This document shows positions 10,823 through 21,163 of a DNA stretch of 64,000 nt, one piece after another (position 1 is the first letter of the stretch; each line of letters starts with the position of its first letter). The stretch comes from Aquiluna sp. (GTDB lineage Bacteria; Actinomycetota; Actinomycetes; Actinomycetales; Microbacteriaceae): contig JAIOXN010000002.1 of assembly GCA_021741585.1 (NCBI GenBank), positions 62,001 to 126,000 on the forward strand, read 5' to 3'. The translations under genes were made by a program, and so were the position numbers. The notes beneath the pieces are model-generated. The model did not search any database. It worked only from the letters and a program-made list of their open reading frames with translations, and was not told the DNA's origin.

Positions 10823-11611
10823 TTAGAGCTGCAATCTTGCTTGGGTAAGTTTGGTTAGAACGGTTGCGTCAATGACTTCACCGTTTACTGCGACGTGAAC
10901 ACCACCAACAACTTCTGGGGCGATTTCAACATTGAGCTGAAGCGCGCGTCCAAAATTCGCCTTGAGCGCATCGCCCAGCTTGGCCAGTTGAGATTCACTA
11001 AGTGGTCTTGCAACGCGAATGTTTGCGACCGATTCTCCGGCGACCTGCGCAAGCGCATTGCCAAATGAATCCAAAACGGCCGCGTAGCGCTTCACCGCTC
11101 TGGATGAAACGGCTTGGCTTGCAAGCAAGGCTGCGGATTCCGAGACCTTGCCACTCAGAAGTGACTCGAGAAGACTCTGCTTCTGCTCTGAGCTGGCTCG
11201 GTTTGAGCTAAGTGCAAGCTCTAACTCTTGGTCCGAGGAAACAAGCTGCTGAATCTGGAACAGCTCACCTTGCAAGCCGTCCAGGTCACTGGCTAGTTGC
11301 GCAATTACTCGCACACCCAAAGACTCAGCGGTTTTAGGGAGGTCTCTAGTCGCCGACCAGCGCAATCCAACCAGGGCAATTACAAGATTCAGAGTTGATT
11401 CTGAAAGCTTTGCCCCGAACGCCTTGCGAACAATGTGCTCCTTGCCTGCAGTCTCGGCGGAAGGATCCGAGAGTAGCGAGCGCAACTGTGCGCTCTGCTG
11501 CAATGCATTGGCAACCGCAAATAACTGCCTTGCGGTGTCAAGGTTCGCGTCAGTAATCGCTCCGAGAGCTTGCTCGGCTGCGATTCTGGATGCTCTGGTA
11601 CTGGAAGCCAC
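10823..11611 (-). CDS. atpH: ATP synthase delta subunit (OSCP), enlarged form
   Basis: The delta subunit links the peripheral stalk b subunits to the top of F1. At 262 residues it is about 85 longer than the E. coli protein (177). The C-terminal beta domain (about residues 190-262, ending in VVGGVHVAVNGEVIDATV) is normal. The extra length comes from the helical half, which seems to contain two related segments: one around residues 45-95 (LRSLLSDPS...GKEHIVRKAFGAKLSES) and one around 130-180 (LELALSSNR...QKQSLLESLLSGKVSES). It is shorter than the b-delta fusion of mycobacteria. It starts 6 bases after the atpF stop. Confidence 0.93.
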   Translation of the reverse strand: MASSTRASRIAAEQALGAITDANLDTARQLFAVANALQQSAQLRSLLSDPSAETAGKEHIVRKAFGAKLSESTLNLVIALVGLRWSATRDLPKTAESLGVRVIAQLASDLDGLQGELFQIQQLVSSDQELELALSSNRASSEQKQSLLESLLSGKVSESAALLASQAVSSRAVKRYAAVLDSFGNALAQVAGESVANIRVARPLSESQLAKLGDALKANFGRALQLNVEIAPEVVGGVHVAVNGEVIDATVLTKLTQARLQL

Positions 11612-11617
11612 TTGTTA

Positions 11618-12166
11618 TTACGCCCTCTTGCCTTCGAGCTCTGCGATGAAGTCGTCGACAACCTTGTTGGCAACGGCGTCATCTTCAAGCTTTGCTCCGA
11701 CGATCTTGGAAGCTAGCTCAATTGCTAGACCACCAATTTCCTGGCGAAGCGCACGAACTGCGCTGTCTCGCTCTGCCTCAAGCGCGCTCTTGGCAATTTG
11801 AGTTAGGCGCTCAGCATCGATTGCTGCCTGGCTCTTCATCTCAGAAAGGATGGCAGCACCTTCGGCGCGGGCCTCTTCTCTAATTGCTGAAGACTCAGTG
11901 CGAAGCTTCTCTTGCTCAGCCTCAACGGCCATGGTGCGCTCTTCGGCAGCCTTCTGAGCAGCCTCGGCATCGGCCAAACGACCTTCGATTGCCTTGGCAC
12001 GCTCATCAAGCATCTTCTTGAAGCCAGGAAGAACCTTGAACCAGAAGAAGGTGAGGAGAATAACAAAGACAACCGATGACCAGGTGATGTCATACCAAGC
12101 CGGAATCAGCGGGTTAGGCACTGCTGCGCCCTCTGCTGCCTCCGCGGCAAGAATCCTTGAAATCAT
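11618..12166 (-). CDS. atpF: ATP synthase F0 b subunit
   Basis: The 182-residue b subunit is the peripheral stalk. It has one membrane helix at about residues 28-48 (SVVFVILLTFFWFKVL), then a long Ala/Glu/Lys/Arg-rich amphipathic helix for dimerisation, containing the family signature MLDERAKAIEGRL. A short hydrophilic N terminus precedes the helix, as is usual in actinobacteria. It lies 13 bases after atpE. Confidence 0.96.
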   Translation of the reverse strand: MISRILAAEAAEGAAVPNPLIPAWYDITWSSVVFVILLTFFWFKVLPGFKKMLDERAKAIEGRLADAEAAQKAAEERTMAVEAEQEKLRTESSAIREEARAEGAAILSEMKSQAAIDAERLTQIAKSALEAERDSAVRALRQEIGGLAIELASKIVGAKLEDDAVANKVVDDFIAELEGKRA

Positions 12167-12179
12167 CGTTTAGTCCTTA

Positions 12180-13278
<1,099 letters not shown>

Positions 13279-13385
13279 TCTCCTGGCTCGGGCGGCGTGA
13301 AAAACCCCGCAAATCGTTCGTTGGAAACACCATGAGTTTATAAGACGAATTCAGATTGCAAACACCCAAACCGAAAAAACACTGA

Positions 13386-13790
13386 CTAATTTTCAATAAT
13401 CGGAATTCGTGACTTTAGGACGACGTAACTGTCGATTGCCAAGCCGCCCAAAATTGCTGCCACAAGTGCAAAGAAGAACGCCGGACCAGAGATGAATTCG
13501 GCATTTTTTAGGGCACCAAGACTCAGTGCAAAAACGACCACTTTCAATAGCCAGCCGCCAAGAACAAGCCCAAAGAAGCCATTTAACGGCAATTTTCCGC
13601 CGAACCAGACGCTCAAGATAGTGACAGCGCTAAACCCAAGAGCAACAGCTGCACCCAATAGGGCTGAATAAAGACCCTCGAGCCCGAGAATCAAGTAACC
13701 CAACCCTCCACCAAGAATCGCTATGGCTAAGACTAGATAACTAGTCAGAACCAAAGATTTCCTAAAAACTTGAGCAGAAGTGTTAGCCAC
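13386..13790 (-). CDS. atpI: AtpI-like small membrane protein
   Basis: About 134 residues with four predicted membrane helices. It sits directly before atpB in the position occupied by atpI, whose family members assist c-ring assembly. The sequence is too divergent for firm assignment, so position is the main evidence. I place the start at the GTG at 13790 because it has an AGAAAGG Shine-Dalgarno six bases upstream; an ATG at 13811 would lengthen the overlap with the preceding glycosyltransferase gene. It overlaps the end of that gene by a few bases, suggesting translational coupling. Confidence 0.7.
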   Translation of the reverse strand: MANTSAQVFRKSLVLTSYLVLAIAILGGGLGYLILGLEGLYSALLGAAVALGFSAVTILSVWFGGKLPLNGFFGLVLGGWLLKVVVFALSLGALKNAEFISGPAFFFALVAAILGGLAIDSYVVLKSRIPIIEN

Positions 13791-14898
13791 GAGTTGCCTT
13801 TCTAAATGCATAACGCTTGCGGAAAACCGGCCAGTAGGTGTGAACCAGAGCGACTATGAGCCATGTCCCGAAAATTATCATCACAATTGGAATCTCAAAC
13901 CAAAAGAAGAGAAGAAGTGTCAGCGAAACAAGGGTAGTCCAGTGGTAAAACACCAAAACTGCACCCTGGTGAGAATGCCCGATATCCTGCAATTGGTGGT
14001 GGATATGCTCGCGATCAGCAGCAAACGGTGACTGGCCTCGACGCAATCTGCGCACGACCGCTAACGCCAGATCTAAAAGCGGCAAGAGCAAAATCAGTAC
14101 GGGGAGTGCAAGTGGAATCAATGCTGGCAACAAATCCGTACGGGTGACAGTTGCAGGATCAATCGAACCAGTGACATTGATAGCACTGGTCGCCATAAGA
14201 AGACCCAAGAGCATCGCACCTGAATCACCCATAAAAATCTTGGCGGGGCGCCAGTTGTGAGGAAGAAAGCCTCCGATCATGCCAAGCACTATCGCCGAAA
14301 GAAGGCCGGCAGACGAAAAGTAATCGGTAGGTGAGGTTTGCTGCGCCAGCAAGTATGTGTAGATGAAGAACGCGATGGTTCCAATCCCAACAACTCCGGC
14401 GGCAAGACCATCGAGCCCGTCGATAAAGTTCACTGCATTCATAACAAGCACGACTATAAATACCGTGATGGCTAGGGATACGCCGAAGCTACCAACCGTA
14501 ATACCGCCAATTGGTAGAGACACTATCTGGATTCCACCAGTAGCCAGGACCCATGCGGCCACCAGCTGACCGCCCATTTTTGCGGTCCAGTCCAACTCAA
14601 TCAAATCATCGAGAAGCCCGACCACGATAATCACGGCGGAGGCTGCGACCACCGACCATAAAGGACCTGAATCCCTATAAAGCGAATCAAACCACCCTAA
14701 GTTTCCAGCCACCCAAACCCCGACAATAAGCCCGATGAACATTGCTATCCCGCCAATACGCGGAGTTGGGTTCTTATGAACATCCCGCTCGCGAATCGCG
14801 GGGTGAATGTTGTATTTCTTGGCCCCGATACGAACCGCCCAGGTCGCGAGGTAAGTGACCAAAGCAGTGATCAGCGCGACCAGAAAATAGGCGCGCAT
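13783..14898 (-). CDS. WecA/TagO/Rv1302-type polyprenyl-phosphate GlcNAc-1-phosphate transferase
   Basis: The 371-residue integral membrane protein (about 11 helices) belongs to the MraY/WecA family, which transfers a sugar-1-phosphate from a UDP-sugar to polyprenyl phosphate to begin a cell-wall glycan. Catalytic motifs are visible: GLLDDLIELDW (the DDxxD-like site), NFIDGLDGLAAG, and the cytoplasmic HIHHQL loop near residue 300. The last separates the WecA branch from MraY. Location immediately upstream of the ATP synthase genes is a recurrent actinobacterial arrangement. It likely initiates an arabinogalactan-like or teichoic/teichuronic-type polymer. Confidence 0.88.
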   Translation of the reverse strand: MRAYFLVALITALVTYLATWAVRIGAKKYNIHPAIRERDVHKNPTPRIGGIAMFIGLIVGVWVAGNLGWFDSLYRDSGPLWSVVAASAVIIVVGLLDDLIELDWTAKMGGQLVAAWVLATGGIQIVSLPIGGITVGSFGVSLAITVFIVVLVMNAVNFIDGLDGLAAGVVGIGTIAFFIYTYLLAQQTSPTDYFSSAGLLSAIVLGMIGGFLPHNWRPAKIFMGDSGAMLLGLLMATSAINVTGSIDPATVTRTDLLPALIPLALPVLILLLPLLDLALAVVRRLRRGQSPFAADREHIHHQLQDIGHSHQGAVLVFYHWTTLVSLTLLLFFWFEIPIVMIIFGTWLIVALVHTYWPVFRKRYAFRKATRG

Positions 14899-14900
14899 TT

Positions 14901-15563
14901 TTAGACCTCTAGCTCCACATCACCGATAACGGAGCGGATTCGATCCAGAGCAATTGCACCGACTCTTAGGACTCGAATCGGCTCGCCATCTCGAACCTGC
15001 GTTAGATCAAGAATTGTGGATGCTTCGCCCTTTGGGCTGGCTCCGCCATCGAGATAAACCGGCACGTTCTGGCCAAAAGAAGTCACAGCCTGCTGCACAT
15101 TCACCGCCGCTGGCTTACCGGTTAGGTTTGCGCTAGAAACAGCCAGAGGGCCAATGTCTTCCAAAAGTGCAAGAGTGATTTTGTGGTCTGGAATTCGCAG
15201 TGCAACGGTTCCCCTGGTTTCCCCAAGGTCCCAATCCAGAGAAGGCTGCGCCTTGAGAATCATTGTTAGTGCTCCCGGCCAAAATGCCGCTGCCAGCTGA
15301 TTTGCCACCAACGGCAGATCCGTGGCTAAAGCCGACATTGTCTCGACTTTAGGAATCAGAACCGGCGGCGGAGAGGTGCGGTCACGACCCTTTGCCTGCA
15401 ATAGGGCTGCCACACCCTTAGCGCTAAAAGCATCGGCGGCAATGCCGTAAACGGTGTCGGTAGGGATGACTACGGCTTCTCCCCTGCCGATGGCTACTTT
15501 GGCCTGACGAAAACCCGCGAGTAATTCAACATCCACTGCACAGTCATAAACCCGCTGCATCAT
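14901..15563 (-). CDS. tsaC: L-threonylcarbamoyladenylate synthase (Sua5/YrdC/YciO family)
   Basis: The 220-residue protein makes threonylcarbamoyl-AMP from threonine, bicarbonate and ATP, the first step of t6A formation at position 37 of ANN-decoding tRNAs. The nucleotide and bicarbonate-binding core is clear: VVIPTDTVYGIAADA, the SSANLTGKPA block, and basic residues in the KGRDR loop. The length corresponds to the TsaC/YrdC form without the Sua5 extension. The start is one of two adjacent ATG codons, preceded by GAGAGG. It is six bases after prmC and two before the WecA-like gene. Confidence 0.9.
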   Translation of the reverse strand: MMQRVYDCAVDVELLAGFRQAKVAIGRGEAVVIPTDTVYGIAADAFSAKGVAALLQAKGRDRTSPPPVLIPKVETMSALATDLPLVANQLAAAFWPGALTMILKAQPSLDWDLGETRGTVALRIPDHKITLALLEDIGPLAVSSANLTGKPAAVNVQQAVTSFGQNVPVYLDGGASPKGEASTILDLTQVRDGEPIRVLRVGAIALDRIRSVIGDVELEV

Positions 15564-15569
15564 TGCCTC

Positions 15570-16421
15570 TCAAGCTTTTTTGGCACTCACGCTGCGCAAA
15601 CGATTGGTTGCATCGGCGTGAGGGGAAACACTTTGCCATCCCGCCTCTAATAGTAATTGACACACCATTTCAGATTGACCATCTGCGTGTTCAAGAACTA
15701 AGGCTCCGCCAGAAACAAGCATCTTTTGCGCAAGGACTGAGATTTCTCGAATTACATCAAGACCATCGACTCCCCCGTAGAGCGCCAATTCAGGATCGTG
15801 GTCTCGCACCTCAATATCAATCGGCACCATGTCCGTTGGGATGTAAGGAGGGTTGGAGATCACAAGATCCATGCATGCCGCTAAATCGGAACACGCCTCA
15901 AACATCGAACCAATTCGAAGCTCGATATCTGGCGCAAGTCCTTGGATATTGCGCACGGTGAATCTTGCCGCCTCCTCTGATAACTCAACGGCAATCACCT
16001 TTGAATCTGGAACTTCAAGCGCAAGAGAGATGGCAATTGCACCGGAACCAGAGCCAAGGTCAATAGCCGTTCTTGGACCAGGCCGACTATTGAGAAAATC
16101 TATACCGAGTTGCACCACGCCTTCGGTTTCAGGGCGAGGGATGAATACACCTTTGCCAACCTCGAGTTCAAAGTTTCGAAAAGGGGCCAAGCCCGTTAGG
16201 TGTTGAAGCGGGATTCGCTTACAACGATCTCTGATTAGGGCTGCGAATTGGTCAAACTCTGAATCGGAACAGGTGCCGTCAAGAACTAATTGAGTCTGAA
16301 GTTCGCCCTTTGAAATACCAAGCGAGTGAGCCAATAAAAGCTGCGAATCTACTTTTGGAGTTGGAACCCCTGCTGCTTCCAGAAGTTTTTCCGCTTGGTC
16401 AAGGGCAGTGTTTAGGAGCAT
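15570..16421 (-). CDS. prmC: Peptide chain release factor N5-glutamine methyltransferase
   Basis: The 283-residue SAM-dependent methyltransferase modifies the glutamine of the GGQ motif in release factors. An N-terminal helical domain (residues 1-75) is followed by a Rossmann methyltransferase fold with motif I (DLGSGSGAIAISLA, about residue 121) and the diagnostic NPPY catalytic motif (SNPPYIP). It overlaps the stop of prfA by one base (TAATG), placing the modifying enzyme directly behind its substrate gene, as in many bacteria. Confidence 0.94.
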   Translation of the reverse strand: MLLNTALDQAEKLLEAAGVPTPKVDSQLLLAHSLGISKGELQTQLVLDGTCSDSEFDQFAALIRDRCKRIPLQHLTGLAPFRNFELEVGKGVFIPRPETEGVVQLGIDFLNSRPGPRTAIDLGSGSGAIAISLALEVPDSKVIAVELSEEAARFTVRNIQGLAPDIELRIGSMFEACSDLAACMDLVISNPPYIPTDMVPIDIEVRDHDPELALYGGVDGLDVIREISVLAQKMLVSGGALVLEHADGQSEMVCQLLLEAGWQSVSPHADATNRLRSVSAKKA

Positions 16422-17497
16422 TACTCACCCTGAAGGGCAGCTAGCTGGGATTCCTCATCCATCTTGATGGCGGATTGCACAATCGGCTCCAAAGCACCAT
16501 CCATCACCTGATCGAGGTTATAAGCCTTATATCCGGTGCGGTGATCGGCGATTCGGTTCTCCGGGAAGTTATAAGTTCTAATGCGCTCGGAACGGTCTAC
16601 TGTGCGAACCTGGCTCTTTCTTGCAGCTGATTGCTCAGCCATAAGCGCCTCTTGCTGGGCAGCCAAGATTCGAGCACGCAGCACGCGCATACCGGCTTCA
16701 CGGTTCTGCAGCTGAGACTTCTCGTTCTGCATCGAAACCACGATTCCGGTTGGAAGGTGAGTGATTCGAACTGCCGAGTCAGTCGTGTTCACAGACTGAC
16801 CACCTGGCCCAGATGAGCGGAACACATCGATACGAATATCGTTTTGAGAAATCTCGACTTCTTCAGGTTCGTCCACTTCTGGGAAAACCAAAACTCCGGC
16901 TGCCGAGGTGTGAATTCGACCTTGAGTTTCTGTAACAGGAACACGCTGGACTCGGTGCACACCACCCTCGTACTTCAGGTGAGCAAAGACACCTTCAGAT
17001 GGATCAGTAGCGTTGGATTTCACTGCCAACTGAACGTCTTTGATGCCGCCGAGATCGCTCTCGGTTTTGTCCAAGACTTCGGCTTTCCAGCCCTTTGAAT
17101 GGGCGTACTGGATGTACATGCGAAGCAAATCTCCGGCAAACAGTGCTGATTCTGCACCACCTTCACCGGCCTTGATTTCAAGAATCACATCACGACCATC
17201 ATTAGGGTCACGAGGAATCAGAAGGCGGCGGAGTTTTTCGGTTGCATCCCTGAGTTCAAGCTCCAGATCCGGCAGTTCACTTGCGAACGACTCATCCTCT
17301 TTAGCTAACTCTTTAGCCGCGGCGAGGTCATCGGTTAGTGCGATGAGGCTAGCCTCGGCAGTCATGATTGCCGAAAGTTCGGCATACCTGCGGTTAAGTT
17401 TCTTGGCCAACGCAGGGTTTGCGTGGATGGCCGAGTCGCTTAGTTGCTCCTGCAAACTTGCGTGCTCGGCCCTTAGGCCTGCAAGCGAATCGAGCAA
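16421..17497 (-). CDS. prfA: Peptide chain release factor 1
   Basis: The 358-residue factor terminates translation at UAA and UAG. The GGQ hydrolysis motif is in the segment [17 protein letters not shown]. The codon-reading tripeptide is PVT in [16 protein letters not shown], matching the PxT form of RF1 rather than the SPF of RF2. It lies two bases after rho and overlaps prmC by one base. A second release factor (RF2) is expected elsewhere. Confidence 0.97.
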   Translation of the reverse strand: MLDSLAGLRAEHASLQEQLSDSAIHANPALAKKLNRRYAELSAIMTAEASLIALTDDLAAAKELAKEDESFASELPDLELELRDATEKLRRLLIPRDPNDGRDVILEIKAGEGGAESALFAGDLLRMYIQYAHSKGWKAEVLDKTESDLGGIKDVQLAVKSNATDPSEGVFAHLKYEGGVHRVQRVPVTETQGRIHTSAAGVLVFPEVDEPEEVEISQNDIRIDVFRSSGPGGQSVNTTDSAVRITHLPTGIVVSMQNEKSQLQNREAGMRVLRARILAAQQEALMAEQSAARKSQVRTVDRSERIRTYNFPENRIADHRTGYKAYNLDQVMDGALEPIVQSAIKMDEESQLAALQGE

Positions 17498-17499
17498 GA

Positions 17500-19098
17500 T
17501 TACTCCGAGTCTGATTCTGAAGGAACCGGCATTGACTTCTCAAGCTTCAGCAAGAACTCAACGTTGCTTGCAGTGTCCTTGAGGCGTGAGAGAACAAGCT
17601 CAAGAGCCTGCTGCTGCTCTAGTCCTGCAAGTGCACGACGGAGCTTCCAAATGATCTTGGTCTCTTGCTGGCTCATCAACATCTCTTCGCGGCGAGTACC
17701 GGAAGCGTTGATATCAACCGCTGGGAAGATTCTCTTGTCTGCTAGAGCACGAGACAGGCGAAGCTCCATGTTTCCGGTTCCCTTGAACTCCTCGAAGATG
17801 ACCTCGTCCATCTTGGATCCGGTCTCAACCAAGGCGGTTGCCAGAATGGTTAGTGAGCCACCGTTTTCGATGTTTCGAGCGGCACCAAAGAAGCGCTTTG
17901 GTGGGTAAAGAGCTGATGAGTCAACACCACCGGAAAGAATTCTTCCGGATGCTGGAGCGCTTAGGTTGTAAGCACGGCCCAAGCGGGTAATCGAGTCAAG
18001 CAATACAACAACGTCGTGACCAAGCTCAACTAGGCGCTTTGCGCGCTCAATTGCAAGCTCTGCAACTGTGGTGTGGTCCTCTGCAGGGCGGTCGAAGGTG
18101 GAGGCAATAACCTCACCCTTGACGGTGCGCTGCATGTCGGTAACTTCTTCTGGACGCTCGTCAACCAAAACAACCATTAGGTGAACCTCAGGGTTGTTGG
18201 TGCTGATCGCGTTTGCAATTGCCTGCAAAACCAAAGTCTTTCCAGCCTTTGGAGGAGAAACAATCAGACCGCGCTGACCCTTACCAATTGGCGCAACCAA
18301 ATCAATGATTCTGGTTGAAAGCTTCTTGGAGTCGGTCTCTAGACGAAGTCGAGTGTCTGGGTAGAGCGGAGTTAGCTTGCCAAACTCAACGCGAGTTGCA
18401 GCCTCCTCAAGGGTCTGGCCGTTAATTGAGTCGACTCGAACAAGTGCGTTGAACTTCTGACGCTGGTTGCTCTGGTCTTCGCGTGGCTGGCGGATTGCAC
18501 CAACTACTGCATCTCCCTTGCGCATCGCATACTTTTTGACCTGGCCCAGGGAAACATAAACATCGTTTGCGCCTGGTAGGTATCCGGAGGTGCGCAAGAA
18601 TGCGTAGTTTTCCAAAACGTCCAAGATTCCGGCAACCGGGATTAGTACATCATCCTCGGTGATTTCTGGCTCAGCCTCATCCTGGCCACCAGGGCCACGA
18701 CGACGGTCACGGTCACGGTAGCGACCACGACGGTTGTTGTTGTTTCTGCCGCCACGACGGTCATCGTCGCGGTCACGATTGTTTTCGCGGTCGCCTGAGC
18801 GAGTTTCGCGGTCTTCGCGCCCCTCTGAGGAGCCTTCAGACTTCTGCCCCTCTGGAGCGGATTGCGCTTCGCTGTTGACTGAGGACTCATCGGTCTTGCG
18901 TGCTGGGCGACGGCGGGTTTGGGACTTTGGTGCCTCTGACTCAGAACCTGACTCAGACTTGGGTGCGGATTCAGTCTTTGGGGCAGTCTCTGCCTTCGGT
19001 GCTGATTCAGCTTTGGTCGAGGTGGTCTCTGCGGAAGCCTTTGAGCCTGTTGCGCGACGGACGCGTCTTACTGGCTTGTCGTTTTGGATTTCATCCAT
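17500..19098 (-). CDS. rho: Transcription termination factor Rho with long disordered N-terminal region
   Basis: The 532-residue hexameric RNA translocase ends transcription at C-rich, unstructured RNA. Residues 1-148 are low-complexity: a stretch of imperfect Ala-Pro-Lys/Glu-Ser repeats (about 25-60) and an Arg/Asp/Asn/Gly-rich block (about 100-140). These replace or precede the usual N-terminal helix bundle. The RNA-binding cold-shock-like domain begins at about 151 ([20 protein letters not shown]). The ATPase P-loop PPKAGKT is at 282-288, with the Q-loop and R-loop regions downstream. Such insertions are known from high-GC Gram-positive Rho proteins and increase RNA binding. Rho follows thrB after 71 bases and is followed by prfA after two. 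Confidence 0.97.
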   Translation of the reverse strand: MDEIQNDKPVRRVRRATGSKASAETTSTKAESAPKAETAPKTESAPKSESGSESEAPKSQTRRRPARKTDESSVNSEAQSAPEGQKSEGSSEGREDRETRSGDRENNRDRDDDRRGGRNNNNRRGRYRDRDRRRGPGGQDEAEPEITEDDVLIPVAGILDVLENYAFLRTSGYLPGANDVYVSLGQVKKYAMRKGDAVVGAIRQPREDQSNQRQKFNALVRVDSINGQTLEEAATRVEFGKLTPLYPDTRLRLETDSKKLSTRIIDLVAPIGKGQRGLIVSPPKAGKTLVLQAIANAISTNNPEVHLMVVLVDERPEEVTDMQRTVKGEVIASTFDRPAEDHTTVAELAIERAKRLVELGHDVVVLLDSITRLGRAYNLSAPASGRILSGGVDSSALYPPKRFFGAARNIENGGSLTILATALVETGSKMDEVIFEEFKGTGNMELRLSRALADKRIFPAVDINASGTRREEMLMSQQETKIIWKLRRALAGLEQQQALELVLSRLKDTASNVEFLLKLEKSMPVPSESDSE

Positions 19099-19169
19099 TA
19101 TTTGTTTTACTCATTTCTTGGCGCCATTAGGCGATGGTGAAGAATTTCGAAGAATACAGGGGCGGGCTT

Positions 19170-20084
19170 TTAGCTGCCTGATCCCAACTGCCTCTCAAGA
19201 CTAGCACCTTTAAAGTCAACTGCAAGTGGCATTGCGTTCCAAGTTGAAAACTCCTTAGCCACAAATCTCATTGCTTCAAGACGGTGTACCGGATCGTCCT
19301 CCAGAACCAAAACCGAAGGACCCGCTCCAGAAACAACAGCTGGGTGGCCTTCTGCACGAAGGGCCTCAATCAACTTAGAAGTTTCTGGCATCGCGCTTGC
19401 ACGATAGTTCTGGTGGAGTCGGTCCTCGGTAGCGGCAAACAAGAGCTCTGGGCTTTGGGTGAGAGCCGCAACCAAAAGGGCGGATCTAGAAACATTGAAT
19501 ACAGCATCGGTGTGTGGCACAGACTCTGGCTGCAAGCTTCTTGCCAGCTTGGTAGACATTTGGTTTGGCGGCACCAGAACCAAAGGCGACACTCCGCGGT
19601 GAACGGTTAGTTTCTTGTGGTGCGGGCCAGACTCGTCATTCCAAGCAATCGTCAATCCACCGAAAAGGGCGGGAGCGACGTTATCGGGGTGACCCTCGAT
19701 TTCGGTGGCAAAGTCAAGCAACTGTTGCTCGGTTAGTTCGATTTCTGGAAGCAAAAGCCCAGCCGCAAGCATTACTCCACCGGCTACAGCGGCTCCAGAT
19801 GAACCCATGCCGCGGCCGTGAGGAATGTTGTTGTGGCAGGTGATCTTGATTGCTGGAACTTGCTTGTCGAACTTTGAAAATACCAACTTGATTGTCTGGT
19901 AGATCAGGTTTGACTGATCGCGCGGGATGTCCTTCTCTCCCTCGCCGTGAATCTCAAACTCAAGACCCGAATCGATGGTTTGAGCCTCAAACTGGTCGTA
20001 GTAGCTCAGTGCCATTCCCAGAGTGTCAAAACCTGGGCCTAGGTTTGCACTTGTCGCAGGAATCTTCACCAAAATGTTGGTCAT
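19170..20084 (-). CDS. thrB: Homoserine kinase
   Basis: The 304-residue GHMP-family kinase phosphorylates L-homoserine with ATP, the penultimate threonine step. The GHMP glycine-rich ATP loop PHGRGMGSSGAAVAGG (about residue 88) and the N-terminal PATSANLGPGFDTLG motif are unmistakable, and the C-terminal GAGPSVLVL motif 3 is present. Its ATG overlaps the thrC stop (ATGA), so the two are coupled. It is the last threonine gene before rho. Confidence 0.97.
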   Translation of the reverse strand: MTNILVKIPATSANLGPGFDTLGMALSYYDQFEAQTIDSGLEFEIHGEGEKDIPRDQSNLIYQTIKLVFSKFDKQVPAIKITCHNNIPHGRGMGSSGAAVAGGVMLAAGLLLPEIELTEQQLLDFATEIEGHPDNVAPALFGGLTIAWNDESGPHHKKLTVHRGVSPLVLVPPNQMSTKLARSLQPESVPHTDAVFNVSRSALLVAALTQSPELLFAATEDRLHQNYRASAMPETSKLIEALRAEGHPAVVSGAGPSVLVLEDDPVHRLEAMRFVAKEFSTWNAMPLAVDFKGASLERQLGSGS

Positions 20085-21163
20085 TTATTGCGCTCCAGGC
20101 CAAGGATGCCAGCCACCGAGTCAGCGACTGCGGCGACCTTTTTAGGTTTGATAGATCTGCCAGCTTCGTCCTTCAATGCCCAATCTGGGTCCTTGAGTCC
20201 GTGGCCTGTCACAGTCACAACAATTGAGTTCACCTTTGGCAAAGTTCCAAGCTTGGCTGCCTTATAAAGACCTGCAGCACCCGTCGCGCTTGATGGCTCA
20301 ACAAAGACACCACATTCTTGGGACAAGAATCGGTGCATCCAAAGAATTTCCTTGTCAGTAACGGCGCCGAATGAACCATCAGTGTCAGCCTTGGCGGCTT
20401 GTGCCAAATCCCATGACGCTGGATTTCCGATTCGAATTGCGGTTGCAATGGTCTCTGGCTTCTTCACTGGAGATCCCTGGATAAATGGAGCCGAACCCGC
20501 TGCCTGAATCCCCCAGAGCTTAGGTAGAACGCTAATTCTGCCCGCGTCGAGGTCTTCGCGATAACCCAGGTGATAGGCAGAGATGTTTCCTGCGTTGCCA
20601 AGTGGCATAGCGTGAAGATCAGGTGCGTAACCTAGTGCGTCAAAGATCTCGAAAGCAGCGGTCTTCTGACCCTGCAGGCGATCTGGGTTCACCGAGTTCA
20701 CCAAGAACACTGGGTAGTTCTCGCTGAGTTCTCGAGCCAGTCTTAGGCAGTCGTCAAAGTTGCCTTTGACCTGCAAGATCTGAGCCTTGTGGGCAACAGC
20801 TTGAGAAAGCTTGCCCCAAGAAATCTTTCCAGCAGGAACCAATACAACCGACTGCATGCCGCCCTTGACTGCATAGGCAGCTGCGGAGGCCGAGGTGTTT
20901 CCTGTTGAGGCAGCGATAACAGCCTTCGCTCCAGAGCTCTTCGCCTTGGAAACTGCAGTTGTCATACCGCGGTCCTTGAATGAACCGGTTGGGTTCATTC
21001 CTTCGAATTTCAGGTGGACGCTGCCGACATCAAGAAGTTTTGCGAGCGCCGGAGCCTCGATCAGAGGAGTTCCACCCTCACCAAGAGTGACGATTGCATC
21101 TGATTCAGAAAACGGAAGTCTGTCGAAATATTCGCGGATCACTCCGCGCCATTGGTGAGCCAT
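20081..21163 (-). CDS. thrC: Threonine synthase
   Basis: The 360-residue fold-type II PLP enzyme converts O-phosphohomoserine to threonine. The Schiff-base lysine is in GSFKDRGMT (about residue 62) and the PLP phosphate-binding loop is seen as PLGNAGNISAYHLGY. It is the shorter actinobacterial/Bacillus-type threonine synthase. It starts on the last base of the hom stop (TAATG) and overlaps thrB by four bases, giving a tightly coupled hom-thrC-thrB set. Confidence 0.96.
   Translation of the reverse strand: MAHQWRGVIREYFDRLPFSESDAIVTLGEGGTPLIEAPALAKLLDVGSVHLKFEGMNPTGSFKDRGMTTAVSKAKSSGAKAVIAASTGNTSASAAAYAVKGGMQSVVLVPAGKISWGKLSQAVAHKAQILQVKGNFDDCLRLARELSENYPVFLVNSVNPDRLQGQKTAAFEIFDALGYAPDLHAMPLGNAGNISAYHLGYREDLDAGRISVLPKLWGIQAAGSAPFIQGSPVKKPETIATAIRIGNPASWDLAQAAKADTDGSFGAVTDKEILWMHRFLSQECGVFVEPSSATGAAGLYKAAKLGTLPKVNSIVVTVTGHGLKDPDWALKDEAGRSIKPKKVAAVADSVAGILGLERNK

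Noticed and set aside
13337-13361. Strong promoter before atpB
   Set aside because: TATAAA and TTGCAA are both present but only 13 bases apart, too short for a normal promoter; listed only as uncertain in the atpB entry.
17040-17582. 180-residue plus-strand frame
   Set aside because: Antisense to prfA, which has all release-factor motifs. The Ser-rich translation is the usual shadow of such genes.
18734-19204. 156-residue plus-strand frame over the rho 5' region
   Set aside because: It mirrors the low-complexity N-terminal coding region of rho; the Arg/Ser-rich translation is typical of an antisense shadow.
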